Shown here: in pieces, positions 35,827-44,694 of the stretch
Numbering within the stretch: position 1 is the stretch's first letter
How the letters are laid out: each line of letters begins with the position of its first letter
DNA from: JAWVFM01 sp963823245
GTDB lineage: Bacteria; Actinomycetota; Thermoleophilia; Solirubrobacterales; 70-9
DNA: 64,000 nt
Assembly (NCBI GenBank): GCA_963823245.1
Contig: CAWGKQ010000012.1
Coordinates: forward strand, 234,461 to 298,460
Direction: 5' to 3'
Notes under the pieces: model-generated
Databases searched by the model: none
What the model was told of the DNA's origin: nothing
The model's input: the letters and a program-made list of their open reading frames with translations, nothing else
Position numbers and translations under genes: made by a program

Positions 35827-36789
35827 ATGAATGAGGACACGACCCAGGTGCAACCACCCGCGACCGAGCCGCCGCGCCGGTTCCTGCGCTCGAGGAGCGA
35901 TCGGATGATCGCCGGCGTGGCCGGTGGGCTGGGCGAGTACTTCGACGTCGACCCGGTGATCTTCCGGATCGGCTTCGTCGTTTCGCTCTTCCTCGGTGGC
36001 CTCGGACTCCTCGCGTATATCGGCTTCGCCCTCTTCGTCGACAGCGAGGAGGGCGAAGCCGCCACCGGGGCGCCGGGCGGCAGGCGCCGCACGGCCCTGC
36101 GTGTTCTGGCGGTGATCGGCGTGGCCGTCGCCATCACGGCTGGCCTCGTCGCGGTGGTCGCGGCCGGGGTGTTCGCGACCGCGACCGGGCACGGCCTCGC
36201 CGCGGCGATCGTCGTGATCGCTCTCGGTGCCGTCCTGGCCGTCGCCGCCTTCCGCGGTGGTGCCCGCTGGCTCATCGTGCCCGCTCTGGCCCTCGCGCTT
36301 GGCGTTGGGGGCGCAGCGGCCGCCGATCTCGAGTGGAAGGGCGGGGTCGGCGATCGCGAGTACCACCCGGTCTCGGCCGCGGCGATTCCCGCAAACGGCT
36401 ACCGGCTCGGCCTGGGTCGCCTCGCCGTCGACCTTCGCGGCATCGATTGGAAGCGCACCACCGTGGTCCGCTTGAAGACGAGGCTCGGCGTTGGTGAGGA
36501 GGTCATCGCGGTTCCCTCGAACGTCTGCGTCGAGGCGAACGCGCACGCCGGCGCCGGCCAGGCGACGGTGGCCGGCGTGCAGTCGAGCGGGTTCGACGTC
36601 GACAATGATCAACAGGACGGGTCGACCGCGACCCCGCGGCTCGTGCTCGACGCCGGGATCGACGCGGGCGACCTGACGGTCGTCAACTCCGACGACGCAT
36701 CCTTGAGCGCAGGCCAGCACGGCCTTGGAGCGGACGCGACCGCACTCCGCGCGGCCGAGTCGCGGGCGTGCAAGGCGGGAGCGCGGTGA
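35827..36789 (+). CDS. PspC-domain membrane protein with C-terminal adhesin-like domain
   Basis: 320 residues. The PspC domain is at 30-80 (SDRMIAGVAGGLGEYFDVDP, VIFRIGFVVSLFLGGLG), followed by three hydrophobic segments and a 140-residue soluble part with LGRLAVDLRGIDWKRTTVVR and VPSNVCVEANAHAGAGQ, resembling the cell-wall-active/LiaF-like domain. ATG 35827 has GGGAG upstream. First gene of a PspC, small protein, PspC-kinase, regulator unit. Confidence 0.85.
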   Translation: MNEDTTQVQPPATEPPRRFLRSRSDRMIAGVAGGLGEYFDVDPVIFRIGFVVSLFLGGLGLLAYIGFALFVDSEEGEAATGAPGGRRRTALRVLAVIGVAVAITAGLVAVVAAGVFATATGHGLAAAIVVIALGAVLAVAAFRGGARWLIVPALALALGVGGAAAADLEWKGGVGDREYHPVSAAAIPANGYRLGLGRLAVDLRGIDWKRTTVVRLKTRLGVGEEVIAVPSNVCVEANAHAGAGQATVAGVQSSGFDVDNDQQDGSTATPRLVLDAGIDAGDLTVVNSDDASLSAGQHGLGADATALRAAESRACKAGAR

Positions 36790-36969
36790 GGCCCGACCCG
36801 GTCTCGCTGGTCGCCGGGGTCGCCATAGCGGCCCTTGGTGGGCTGCTCGTCCTCGACCGCACCGGGGCCGCGACCCTAGATTGGGGCTGGATCGCGGCGG
36901 CGCTCGCCGCCGTGGCCGGCGCTCATCCTGCTCGTGAGCGGCCTCTCCGAGCGCGACGGCCGGCGATAG
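36786..36969 (+). CDS. Small two-helix membrane protein, one frameshift
   Basis: The GTG overlaps the preceding stop as GTGA. SLVAGVAIAALGGLLVLD and WIAAALAAVAGA are two hydrophobic helices. At about 36920 a one-base slip restores ALILLVSGLSERDGRR and a stop at 36969. Without the slip the frame runs to 36998 into an arginine-rich tail, overlapping the kinase start. I prefer the corrected version, which gives a natural end to the second helix. Confidence 0.55.
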
Positions 36970-36994
36970 CCCTGCGAGCCGTCACGATTAGAGC

Positions 36995-38248
36995 GTGACC
37001 GCGGCCGCGCAGGCACCACCGCGCCACCTTCGCCGCATCCCCGAGAGCGGCGTGATCGCCGGCGTCATGGCCGGTGTCGCCGAGCGGCTTCGGATCGACC
37101 CGGTGATCCTGCGCGTCGCGTTCGCGGTCGCCGTTGTTGCGACGGGCGGGCTCCTGCTGCTCGCCTACGGAGTCGCCTGGGCGACCCTTCCGGCGGAGGG
37201 TGGCGGTCGGCCCCTCCTTCACGTCGGCTCGCGGGGGATGCGGATCGGCGGGTGGCGGGTGGCGGCGGGTGCCGCTCTGTTGACGTTGGCGGCCCTGCTG
37301 GTCTTCCGCGAGCTCGGGATCTGGTGGAGCGACGCACTGGTCTGGCCGGTCGTCCTCGCGGCGGCCGGTGCGGCGCTCCTCTGGCGGCAATCTCGCGCCG
37401 CCTCGCCCGCCCGGGCCCCGTCTCCCGCCCAACGCTCGGAACCGGTCCCTGCCGCCGCCGCGGAGCCGAGGCGGTCGAATTTTGGCGAGCTCTACCGCGG
37501 CGGCTTCGCGATCGCGCTGGTGGTCGGCGCGGCACTTCTCTTCCTCTCGTCGAACCATGTGCTCGGGGCGGCCGGCGACGCGGCGCTGACGGCGGTCGTG
37601 GTCCTCGTCGCGCTCGCGCTCATCCTCGCGCCGTTCCTCTGGAGGCTCGGCCGCAACCTGGCGCTCGAGCGCGCCGAGCGGATCCGCTCTCAGGAGCGCG
37701 CCGAGCTCGCCGCGCACCTCCACGACTCTGTCCTCCAGACCCTCACGCTGATGCAGAAGCGCGCCGACGACCCGCGGGAGGTCGCGGCGCTCGCCCGCCG
37801 CCAGGAGCGCGAGCTTCGCGGCTGGCTCGCCGGCGACGCGGCCGCCGCCGGCTCGAGCTTCGCCGGCGCCCTCCGCGCCGCGGCCGAGGAGGTTGAGGAC
37901 GCGCAGCGGGTGACGATCGACGTCATCGCGGTGGGCGACGCGGAGCTGGACGAGGCCGCCGAGGCGGTCGTGGCCGCCGCGCGCGAGGCGCTGACGAACG
38001 CGGCGAAGTTCGCGCCGGGCGCCTCGCCGATCGCCGTCTACGCGGAGGCGGACTCGGACCGGATCCAGGTGTTCGTGCGCGACCGCGGCCCGGGATTCGA
38101 CGCGGGGTCCGTGCCGGCGGACCGCCGCGGCGTGCGGGAATCGATCGTCGGCCGGATGAGGCGCAACGGCGGGCGGGCGGAGGTGCGCTCGAATCCCGGC
38201 GAGGGGACCGAGGTCGAGCTCGTGCTCGAGCGGGAGCCGGGACGATGA
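36995..38248 (+). CDS. PspC-domain sensor histidine kinase (NarL/DesK type)
   Basis: 417 residues. N-terminal PspC domain (SGVIAGVMAGVAERLRIDPV), further hydrophobic helices near 85-130 and 170-215, then a HisKA_3-like dimerisation segment (ERAELAAHLHDSVLQTLTLM, phosphorylated His) and a HATPase with AAREALTNAAKFAPGAS (N box) and VFVRDRGPGFDAGSV. Envelope stress sensing is likely, paired with the regulator that starts at its stop. GTG start. Confidence 0.9.
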   Translation: MTAAAQAPPRHLRRIPESGVIAGVMAGVAERLRIDPVILRVAFAVAVVATGGLLLLAYGVAWATLPAEGGGRPLLHVGSRGMRIGGWRVAAGAALLTLAALLVFRELGIWWSDALVWPVVLAAAGAALLWRQSRAASPARAPSPAQRSEPVPAAAAEPRRSNFGELYRGGFAIALVVGAALLFLSSNHVLGAAGDAALTAVVVLVALALILAPFLWRLGRNLALERAERIRSQERAELAAHLHDSVLQTLTLMQKRADDPREVAALARRQERELRGWLAGDAAAAGSSFAGALRAAAEEVEDAQRVTIDVIAVGDAELDEAAEAVVAAAREALTNAAKFAPGASPIAVYAEADSDRIQVFVRDRGPGFDAGSVPADRRGVRESIVGRMRRNGGRAEVRSNPGEGTEVELVLEREPGR

Positions 38249-38889
38249 GCGCGCCCAGCGTCGTCATCGTCGACGACCACGAGCTCTTCCGAGCCGGGGT
38301 GCGATCCGAGCTCGAGGGCCATCTGGACGTTCGAGGCGAGGCGGGGAGCGTGGAGGAGGCGGTCCGGGCGATCGCCGAGGTGAAGCCCGACGTGGTCCTG
38401 CTGGACGTTCACATGCCGGGAGGCGGCGGAGTCGAGGTGATCCGCCGGGTTGGCGAGACCCGCCCGGCTCAGCGGTTCCTCGCCCTCTCGGTGTCCGACG
38501 CCCCCGACGACGTCATCGCGATCATCCGGGCGGGGGCGCGCGGATACGTGACGAAGTCGATCTCGGGCCCGGACCTCGCGGATGCCGTGGCCCGGGTCCG
38601 CGACGGCGACGCGGTCTTCTCCCCACGCCTGGCCGGCTTCGTTCTCGACGCGTTCGCGGGCCAGATCCCGGAGGCCGAGATCGATCCCGAGCTCGACCAG
38701 TTGACGCTGCGCGAGCGTGAGGTCCTGCGCCTGATCGCCCGCGGCTACCTCTATAAGGAGATCGCCCTGGAGCTCTCCATCTCGGCGAAGACGGTGGAGG
38801 CGCACGTCAGCGCGGTGCTTCGCAAGCTCCAGCTCTCGAACCGGCACGAGCTGGGCCGCTGGGCTGTGGAGCGCCGGCTCGTCGACTGA
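38245..38889 (+). CDS. NarL/LuxR-family response regulator
   Basis: 214 residues. Receiver: VVIVDDHELFRAGV with the acidic pocket, VVLLDVHMPGGGG (phospho-Asp), LSVSDAPDD and GARGYVTKSI (Lys). DNA-binding half: LTLREREVLRLIARGYLYKE then SISAKTVEAHVSAVLRKLQ. ATGA overlap with the kinase. It probably regulates the PspC module. Confidence 0.93.
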   Translation: MSAPSVVIVDDHELFRAGVRSELEGHLDVRGEAGSVEEAVRAIAEVKPDVVLLDVHMPGGGGVEVIRRVGETRPAQRFLALSVSDAPDDVIAIIRAGARGYVTKSISGPDLADAVARVRDGDAVFSPRLAGFVLDAFAGQIPEAEIDPELDQLTLREREVLRLIARGYLYKEIALELSISAKTVEAHVSAVLRKLQLSNRHELGRWAVERRLVD

Positions 38890-38893
38890 CGCT

Positions 38894-39176
38894 CTACGGG
38901 TGCACTCGCCGGCCGACGTGCTCGGCCGGGGTGCGGAAGCGGAAGCCCCTGGGCGGCTTCGGCAGGCCGAAGTCGTCGGCGCGGCGGACGAGGTTCGCCG
39001 CGGCGCGCTCGGAGACGGCGGCGATCGTGAGCTGTCGATGCAGAAGAGCCCCTCGTAGCCGAAGACCTCGTTGATCTTCGACCGCACCGACTTGGCGCCC
39101 GAAGGGGTCCGCAAGCACCTCGGCCGGCCACGCTCGCACAAGCGCGGCGGCGAAGTCCTCGCTGCGCCTGACTCAC
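38894..39176 (-). pseudogene. Remnant of an unidentified gene, frameshifted
   Basis: Two minus-strand frames give linked fragments: KINEVFGYEGLFCIDS at about 39030-39080 and LTIAAVSERAAANLVRRADD, then LPKPPRGFRFRTPAEHVGRR at 38894-39030. They read like successive parts of one protein ending at 38894. No start is seen and the region up to 39176 is in several frames. Family not recognised. This 405-bp gap between the regulator and the decarboxylase otherwise holds nothing I can name. Confidence 0.35.
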
Positions 39177-39294
39177 GCCTTCAACGTGGGCCGGACGAGA
39201 GCGGGACGCTCTGCGACGGCCGGGCGCGCGCGGACCTTCGGCGCGCGCGCTGAGCGGGCTGGCCCGCGCTGCGGCGGGCTGTTAGCTTCGCTCG

Positions 39295-40773
39295 GTGCCG
39301 GTAAGCGACGCGCAGGCCCGAGCTCCCTACCTCGAGGCTCTCGTGCGGTACGCGCGCCGCGCCCCTGGCCGTATGCACGTCCCGGGCCACAAGGGAGGGC
39401 CCGGAGTCGATCCGGAGGCGCTCGAGGCGCTGGGGGCGAATGCGTTCGATCTCGACATCCCGGCCCTGATCGAGGGCATCGACGTACCGCCGCCGGAGCC
39501 GACGCCTTTCCAGCAGGCGCAGGACCTCGCCGCCGAGGCATGGGGCGCCCAGCGGAGCTGGTTCCTCATCAACGGGGCCTCCCAGGGCAACAAGGCCACC
39601 TGCCTCGCCGTTCGCCACTCGGGCCGGAGGGTGGTGGTGCAGCGGAACGTCCATTCCTCCACGATCGACGGCCTGGTCGTAGCGGGCCTCGAGCCGACGT
39701 TCGTCGCGCCCGAGGTCGATCCCGAGCTGGGAATCGCTCATTGCGTGACCGCCGAGAGCCTCGATCGTGCGCTGGAGCTGACTCCAGGCGCAATCGGCGC
39801 GATGGTCGTCTCGCCTACCTACTTCGGCGCCGTGGCCGACATCTCCGGCCTCGCCGATGTCGCGCACGCACGAGGGGTCCCGCTCCTGGTCGACGAGGCA
39901 TGGGGCGCGCACCTGCGCTTCTCGGACCGCCTGCCGGCCAGCGCGCTCTCCGAGGGAGCTGACGTCGTCCTCTCCTCGGTGCACAAGATCCTCGGAAGCC
40001 TGACCCAGTCGGCGATCCTGCACCTCGGCTCGACGGAGCGCGTGAACGATTCCGACCTCGACCGCGCCGTCACGCTCACCGAGTCGACCAGTCCCAGCGC
40101 CCTGCTCTGCGCCTCGCTCGACGCCGCCCGCCGGCACGCGATGACGCGTGGCGAAGCGCTGCTCGCCGAGACGATCGACGCCGTCGAGGAGGCACGGTCA
40201 GCGGTGCGCACGATGCCCGGACTGGACGTGCTCGACGAGGAGATCGGGGAGCGCGCGGGCGTCCATGGCTGGGACCCGCTTCGGCTCTCGGTCGACGTTC
40301 GCGGCGCCGGCACCACCGGTCATCGCGTCGCCGCCTTGATGCACGAGCTCGACGATGTGAACGTCGAGCTCGCCTCTGAGAGCGTCGTCGTCGCGGTCTT
40401 CGGGATGGGCGCCCCCGCAGCGGACGACGTCGAGCGGCTCCTCGGCGCGCTGCGGCACGCGATCACGGTCCTTGGCGAGGTCGAGCACGAGCCGGCCAGA
40501 CCCTTCGCGGCCCCGCCGCCTTGGGGACCGCTCCGGATGCCACCGCGCGATGCCTTCCTCGCCCCCCAGGACGTCGTCTCGCTTGCCGACGCCGAGGGCA
40601 GGGTCGCGGCCGAGTCGCTCGCGACCTATCCGCCGGGGATCCCCAACGTCCTTCCGGGCGAGGTACTGACGGTCGAGACGCTCGACTACATCCGCGAGAC
40701 CCTCGCGCACGGCGGGAAGGTCCGGGGCGCCGTGGATCGCAGCCTTCGCACCATCCGGGTGGTGGCGGGTTGA
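39295..40773 (+). CDS. Orn/Lys/Arg decarboxylase (SpeA-like short form)
   Basis: 492 residues, the size of Bacillus-type arginine/lysine decarboxylases. Visible: PGRMHVPGHKGGPGVDPEAL, GASQGNKATCLAVRHSGRR, HSSTIDGLVVAGLEP, VSPTYFGAVADISGLADVAH, VDEAWGAHLRFSD and SSVHKILGSLTQSAIL with the PLP lysine. Substrate choice among Arg, Orn and Lys cannot be read. The next two genes are coupled and act on guanidino- and carbamoyl-type compounds, favouring arginine. GTG start. Confidence 0.88.
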   Translation: MPVSDAQARAPYLEALVRYARRAPGRMHVPGHKGGPGVDPEALEALGANAFDLDIPALIEGIDVPPPEPTPFQQAQDLAAEAWGAQRSWFLINGASQGNKATCLAVRHSGRRVVVQRNVHSSTIDGLVVAGLEPTFVAPEVDPELGIAHCVTAESLDRALELTPGAIGAMVVSPTYFGAVADISGLADVAHARGVPLLVDEAWGAHLRFSDRLPASALSEGADVVLSSVHKILGSLTQSAILHLGSTERVNDSDLDRAVTLTESTSPSALLCASLDAARRHAMTRGEALLAETIDAVEEARSAVRTMPGLDVLDEEIGERAGVHGWDPLRLSVDVRGAGTTGHRVAALMHELDDVNVELASESVVVAVFGMGAPAADDVERLLGALRHAITVLGEVEHEPARPFAAPPPWGPLRMPPRDAFLAPQDVVSLADAEGRVAAESLATYPPGIPNVLPGEVLTVETLDYIRETLAHGGKVRGAVDRSLRTIRVVAG

Positions 40774-41645
40774 GCGGCGAGCCGGACTGGGGCGTCGACT
40801 CCGAGCACGGGCGCCTCCTCGACGTCCTTCTGTGCCCGCCCGACAACTTCCGCTGGCTGCCGACGAGCGCCATCTCGCTCGCGACGCTGGAGGCGGGGCA
40901 CACGTTCGACCCCGCCGCCGCCAGGGCCCAACACGCCGAGCTCGTCGACGCCTACGAACAGGCCGGCGTGCGCTGCCACTTCCTCGATCCGGACCCCGCG
41001 CTCCCCTACCAGGTCTTCGCCCGCGACTCGAGCGTGGCAACGGCGCGGGGCGCAGTCGTCACCCAGCCCGCGCAGCCGTGGCGGCGCGGCGAGTACGCGC
41101 CCGTGATCCGCTTCTACCAGGAGTCCGAGATCCCGATCCGCGGAATGATCAGCGCCGGGACGCTCGAGGGTGGCGACGTGATGATCCTCGAGCCGGGCCT
41201 CGCCGTGATCGGCGCGGGCGAGGCGCGCACGCAGGAGAAGGCCGCCCGCCAGCTCGCCGGCTGGCTCGCCGACGACGGCTGGGAGGTCCGGGTCGAGCCG
41301 ATCGCCGAGCGCTGGGTGCATATCGACGTGCTCATCGGCGTCGTCGCAGAGCGGCTCGTCGCGGCCGCCGTCGAGGCGCTGTCGCACGGCTTCGTCTCCT
41401 GGCTTCGCGGGAAGGGGTTCGGCCTCATCGAGCTCTCCGCAGACGACGCGTTCACACTCGGCGCGAACGCGATCTCGCTCGGCGACGACCGGGTGCTCTC
41501 GGCGGCCGGCGCCACGCGCCTGAACGAAGCGCTCGCCTCTCACGGCCTCCGGGTTCTGGCCCCCGACCTCGAGATGTTCACCCTGGGCGGCGGCGGCGCT
41601 CACTGCCTCGGGCAGGCACTGCGGCGCGAGCGGGTGGGAGGATGA
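40770..41645 (+). CDS. Amidinotransferase-fold hydrolase (DDAH/arginine deiminase type)
   Basis: 291 residues. Starts TTG overlapping the decarboxylase stop (TTGA). The catalytic set is present: FARDSSVATARG, TLEGGDVMILEPG, WVHIDVLIGVV (His) and GGGGAHCLGQ (Cys at the C-terminus). Such enzymes hydrolyse guanidino groups (dimethylarginine, arginine, agmatine). Context suggests agmatine or a related guanidine. Substrate unproven. Confidence 0.85.
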   Translation: MSGEPDWGVDSEHGRLLDVLLCPPDNFRWLPTSAISLATLEAGHTFDPAAARAQHAELVDAYEQAGVRCHFLDPDPALPYQVFARDSSVATARGAVVTQPAQPWRRGEYAPVIRFYQESEIPIRGMISAGTLEGGDVMILEPGLAVIGAGEARTQEKAARQLAGWLADDGWEVRVEPIAERWVHIDVLIGVVAERLVAAAVEALSHGFVSWLRGKGFGLIELSADDAFTLGANAISLGDDRVLSAAGATRLNEALASHGLRVLAPDLEMFTLGGGGAHCLGQALRRERVGG

Positions 41646-42889
41646 GCAAGAAGCCCGGGCCGCGCATCAACGCGGCCCGCGTCATCGCCGACCTGCGAGA
41701 GCTCGACGCGCGGACCGGCGGGCCCAACGGCGCGCGCCGCGTCGCATGGACCCAGACGTGGCGCGAGGCGCGCGGTTTCTTCGGCGAGCTCCTCGCGGAC
41801 ATCGGCCTCGAGCCGGAGCGCGACGAGGCCGGCAACGTGTGGGCACGGCTGAACGGCGACGGCGGGACCGCCCTCGCACTCGGCTCCCACCTCGACTCGG
41901 TCCCGCAGGGAGGCTGGCTCGACGGGGCGCTCGGGGTCATGGCGGGCCTCGGCGTCCTGCGCGCCTGGGTCGACGCCGGCGAGGTTCCGCCACGCCCGCT
42001 CGTCCTCGTGGACTGGGCCGACGAGGAGGGCGCGCGCTTCGGGCGCAGCCTGCTGGGGAGCTCCGCCTTCTCGGGCACGCTGGACCCCGACGCCGTACGC
42101 GACCTGACCGACCACGACGGCGAGCGCCTCGAGGACGCGCTGGCCGCGAACGGCGTCGAGCTCGACCGAGCGCTCGAGTCCGGCTCGCGGCGCGCCGGTC
42201 TCGGCGCCTACCTGGAGCTGCACATCGAGCAGGGCCCGGTGCTCGAGGCGGAGGAGCTTCAGGCCGCGGCCGTCGCGGGGTGCGTCGGCATCGAGCGCCG
42301 GCGGCTGCGCTTCATCGGCCAGGCGTCGCACGCCGGGACCACGCCGATGAACGTGCGTCACGACGCCGGGCTCGCAGCGGCCGAGGCGGCGCTCGCGATC
42401 GAGCTCATCGCGAGCGATCACGATGGGCGCGCGACGACCGGGGCGCTGGAGCTGCGGCCCGGCATCGTCAGCGCGGTGGCGGGCCAGGCAGACCTTCTCG
42501 TCGATCTGCGCCATGCGCACCCCGATCAGCTGAAGGCGATGCTCGATGCGACGCTCAAGGCCGCAGAGGCGGCGGCGGCCGACCGGCGATGCGGGTGGGA
42601 GAGCGAGGCGATCTGGCGCATCGAGCCGATCGGGTTCGACCCCGATCTCGTGGCTTCAGCCCGGGCCGTCTGCGAGGAGGTCGCCGGCTCGGATCGCGTG
42701 CTCGTGAGCGGCGCGCTCCACGACGCGGCCGAGGTGGCCCGGGTGGTCCCGACGGCGATGATGTTCACGCCCTCGATCGCCGGCCTCAGCCACACCCCGG
42801 CGGAGGACACCTCCGACGAGGACCTCGCCGTCGCGATCGAGGCCTACGCGCTGTTGGCGAACCGGGTGCTTGCCGGGGACGCGACCTAG
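41642..42889 (+). CDS. M20-family N-carbamoyl-amino-acid hydrolase / allantoate amidohydrolase
   Basis: 415 residues. Metal ligands: LGSHLDSVPQGG, GVMAGLGVLRAW, DWADEEGARFGRS, LELHIEQGPVLE and SIAGLSHTPAEDT; dimer domain with GQASHAGTTPMNVRHDA. The family removes carbamoyl groups (beta-ureidopropionase, carbamoylase) or hydrolyses allantoate. The ATG overlaps the amidinohydrolase stop (ATGA), so the three genes are one coupled unit. Convergent with the VOC gene via CTAG. Confidence 0.9.
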   Translation: MSKKPGPRINAARVIADLRELDARTGGPNGARRVAWTQTWREARGFFGELLADIGLEPERDEAGNVWARLNGDGGTALALGSHLDSVPQGGWLDGALGVMAGLGVLRAWVDAGEVPPRPLVLVDWADEEGARFGRSLLGSSAFSGTLDPDAVRDLTDHDGERLEDALAANGVELDRALESGSRRAGLGAYLELHIEQGPVLEAEELQAAAVAGCVGIERRRLRFIGQASHAGTTPMNVRHDAGLAAAEAALAIELIASDHDGRATTGALELRPGIVSAVAGQADLLVDLRHAHPDQLKAMLDATLKAAEAAAADRRCGWESEAIWRIEPIGFDPDLVASARAVCEEVAGSDRVLVSGALHDAAEVARVVPTAMMFTPSIAGLSHTPAEDTSDEDLAVAIEAYALLANRVLAGDAT

Positions 42890-43272
42890 GTATCGCTGGG
42901 CGCGAGCTCGAGCAGCTCGATCCGGTAGTCATCGGGGTCTCGGACGAAGCAGAGGCGCGAGCCGCCCTCGCTCACCGTGTACGGCGGCTTCTCCGGGTCG
43001 ATGCCGTCGGCGGCGAGACGCTCGAGGGTCGCGTCGAGATCCTCGACCGCGATGGCGATGTGGCCGTACCCCGTGCCGATGTCGTAGGGCTCGGTCCTGC
43101 CGTGGTTGAAGGTCAGCTCCAGGCGCTCCCCGTCGCCGGGGATGCCCATGAAGACGTTCGTCGCCTCGTCGCGAATCGGGATCCGCCTGGTCTCCTCCAT
43201 CCCGAGCTTCTCGTAGAAGGCAACCGAGCGGTCGATGTCGGTGATCCGGTAGCAGGTGTGAATGACGGACAT
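42886..43272 (-). CDS. VOC-family protein (lactoylglutathione lyase-like)
   Basis: 128 residues. Typical glyoxalase I order: IHTCYRITDIDRSVAFYEKL with the first His, RLELTFNHGRTEPYDIGTG, GYGHIAIAVEDLDATLE (second His), and LCFVRDPDDYRIELLEL (Glu). Metal-dependent isomerase or related ring-cleaving function; the glutathione-specific name is by resemblance only. Confidence 0.88.
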   Translation of the reverse strand: MSVIHTCYRITDIDRSVAFYEKLGMEETRRIPIRDEATNVFMGIPGDGERLELTFNHGRTEPYDIGTGYGHIAIAVEDLDATLERLAADGIDPEKPPYTVSEGGSRLCFVRDPDDYRIELLELAPSDT

Positions 43273-43324
43273 GGGCTGAGGTTACGCCAGGGCGGCGAGG
43301 GGGCGCAGCTAGGCTGATCTGTTG

Positions 43325-44395
43325 ATGGGCTTCTTCGAGCGGATCGCCGACCTCCCGCTGTCGATCGAGAGCTACGAGCTCTCCGACCGCGACCGCACCT
43401 ACGGCGACTTCACGCGCCCCTCGACGGTCATCCACCTGCGAGGGGGTGGCGAGGAGGGGCTTGGCGAGGACGTCATCTACGAGCAGCTCGACCACATCGC
43501 CCACCGCGACGCGGGCCCGGTCCACGACCTGAGTGGGCCGAGCACGCTGGGAGAGCTCTGCGATCTCATGGGCGAGCTCGACCTCTTTCCCGGTGCGCCG
43601 CCGGTGCGCGACTTCTCAGACCATTACCGCCGCTGGGCCTTCGAGTCGGCCGCGCTCGACCTCGCGCTGCGACAGGGCGGCGTTCCCCTCCACGAGGCGC
43701 TCGGCATCGCGCCAAGGCCGGTGCGGTTCGTCTGCTCGACCCGCCTCACGACGTTTGGCGACGAGGAGCGGCGCTCCTCCACCGAGGCGATCACCAAGCG
43801 CCTCGCGAAGTACCCGACGACGCGCTTCAAGCTCGACCCCGAGAACGATTGGGACGCGGACCTGATCGCGGAGATCGCCGAGGTCGCGGGGGTCGACGTG
43901 CTCGACCTGAAGGGCCACTACAAGGGCACCCCGGTCGACGTCGAGACCGACCCCGAGCTCTACCGAGCGGTGGTCGACGCCTTCCCCGATCCCTACCTCG
44001 AGGATCCCGACGTGAATGACGAGACGCGCCCGGTGCTCGAGCCGCAGCGCGACCGCGTCACCTGGGACGCGCCGCTGCATTCGCTCGCCGACGTCACGTC
44101 GCTCGAGTGGAAGCCGAAAGCGATCAACTCGAAGCCCTCACGGTGGGGCTCCCTGCGCGAGATCTCCTCCGTCTACGAGCACTGCGAGCGCGAGGGGATC
44201 GCGGTCTACTCAGGCGGCCAAGGCGAGGTGAGCGTCGGCCGGGGGCACATCCAGTACCTGGCGTCGCTCTTCCACCCCGACACGCCCAACGACTGCGCCC
44301 CCTCGGGCTACAACGACCCGAGCGTCCCCGACGGCCTGCAGGTCAGCCCGCTCGACCCCGCGCCGAGCGCGACCGGCTTTCGCTGGGGCGAGTAG
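43325..44395 (+). CDS. Enolase-superfamily protein (epimerase / muconate-lactonizing type)
   Basis: 356 residues. N-terminal capping domain, then a barrel with TRFKLDPENDWDADLIAEIA (Lys), VDVLDLKGHYKG (Asp), PYLEDPDVNDETRPVL and KPSRWGSLREISSVYEHCER. Reaction not identifiable: dipeptide epimerase, dehydratase or o-succinylbenzoate synthase-like are options. TTG at 43322 precedes ATG 43325. Confidence 0.75.
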   Translation: MGFFERIADLPLSIESYELSDRDRTYGDFTRPSTVIHLRGGGEEGLGEDVIYEQLDHIAHRDAGPVHDLSGPSTLGELCDLMGELDLFPGAPPVRDFSDHYRRWAFESAALDLALRQGGVPLHEALGIAPRPVRFVCSTRLTTFGDEERRSSTEAITKRLAKYPTTRFKLDPENDWDADLIAEIAEVAGVDVLDLKGHYKGTPVDVETDPELYRAVVDAFPDPYLEDPDVNDETRPVLEPQRDRVTWDAPLHSLADVTSLEWKPKAINSKPSRWGSLREISSVYEHCEREGIAVYSGGQGEVSVGRGHIQYLASLFHPDTPNDCAPSGYNDPSVPDGLQVSPLDPAPSATGFRWGE

Positions 44396-44399
44396 GCCG

Positions 44400-44693
44400 T
44401 CAGCGTCGCCGGCCCGCCGGCGAGCCCGCCGAACGGGCATCGACGATCGCCAGGATCGCGACCAGGTCGCGATTCTCATACCAGCAGTAGACGACCAGCA
44501 TCCAGCGCCACGGGCCCAGAATGAAGCGGCGGCCGGCGAAGCGCCCACCGAGCTCCGGCCCGAGCTTCGGGAATGTCGCGAGGGGAGCGAGCGCCCGCGC
44601 AAGCCGGGACTCGGTGTCCGCCGGCAGGCTATGGCTGCGGATCAGCTCGTAGAGGTCCGCGTGAGCCGTCGCCGTGACGACGACCCGAGCCAC
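44400..44693 (-). CDS. ParE/RelE-type toxin
   Basis: 97 residues. HADLYELIRSHSLPADTESR, then LARALAPLATFPKLGPELGG, then RFILGPWRWMLVVYCWYENR and LVAILAIVDARS, the beta-sheet core of the plasmid stabilisation family. The GTG is one base after the antitoxin stop. The arginine and tyrosine of the active patch (RFILGPWRWMLVVYC) appear present. It is expected to block translation or gyrase. Confidence 0.75.
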   Translation of the reverse strand: MARVVVTATAHADLYELIRSHSLPADTESRLARALAPLATFPKLGPELGGRFAGRRFILGPWRWMLVVYCWYENRDLVAILAIVDARSAGSPAGRRR

Positions 44694-44694
44694 C

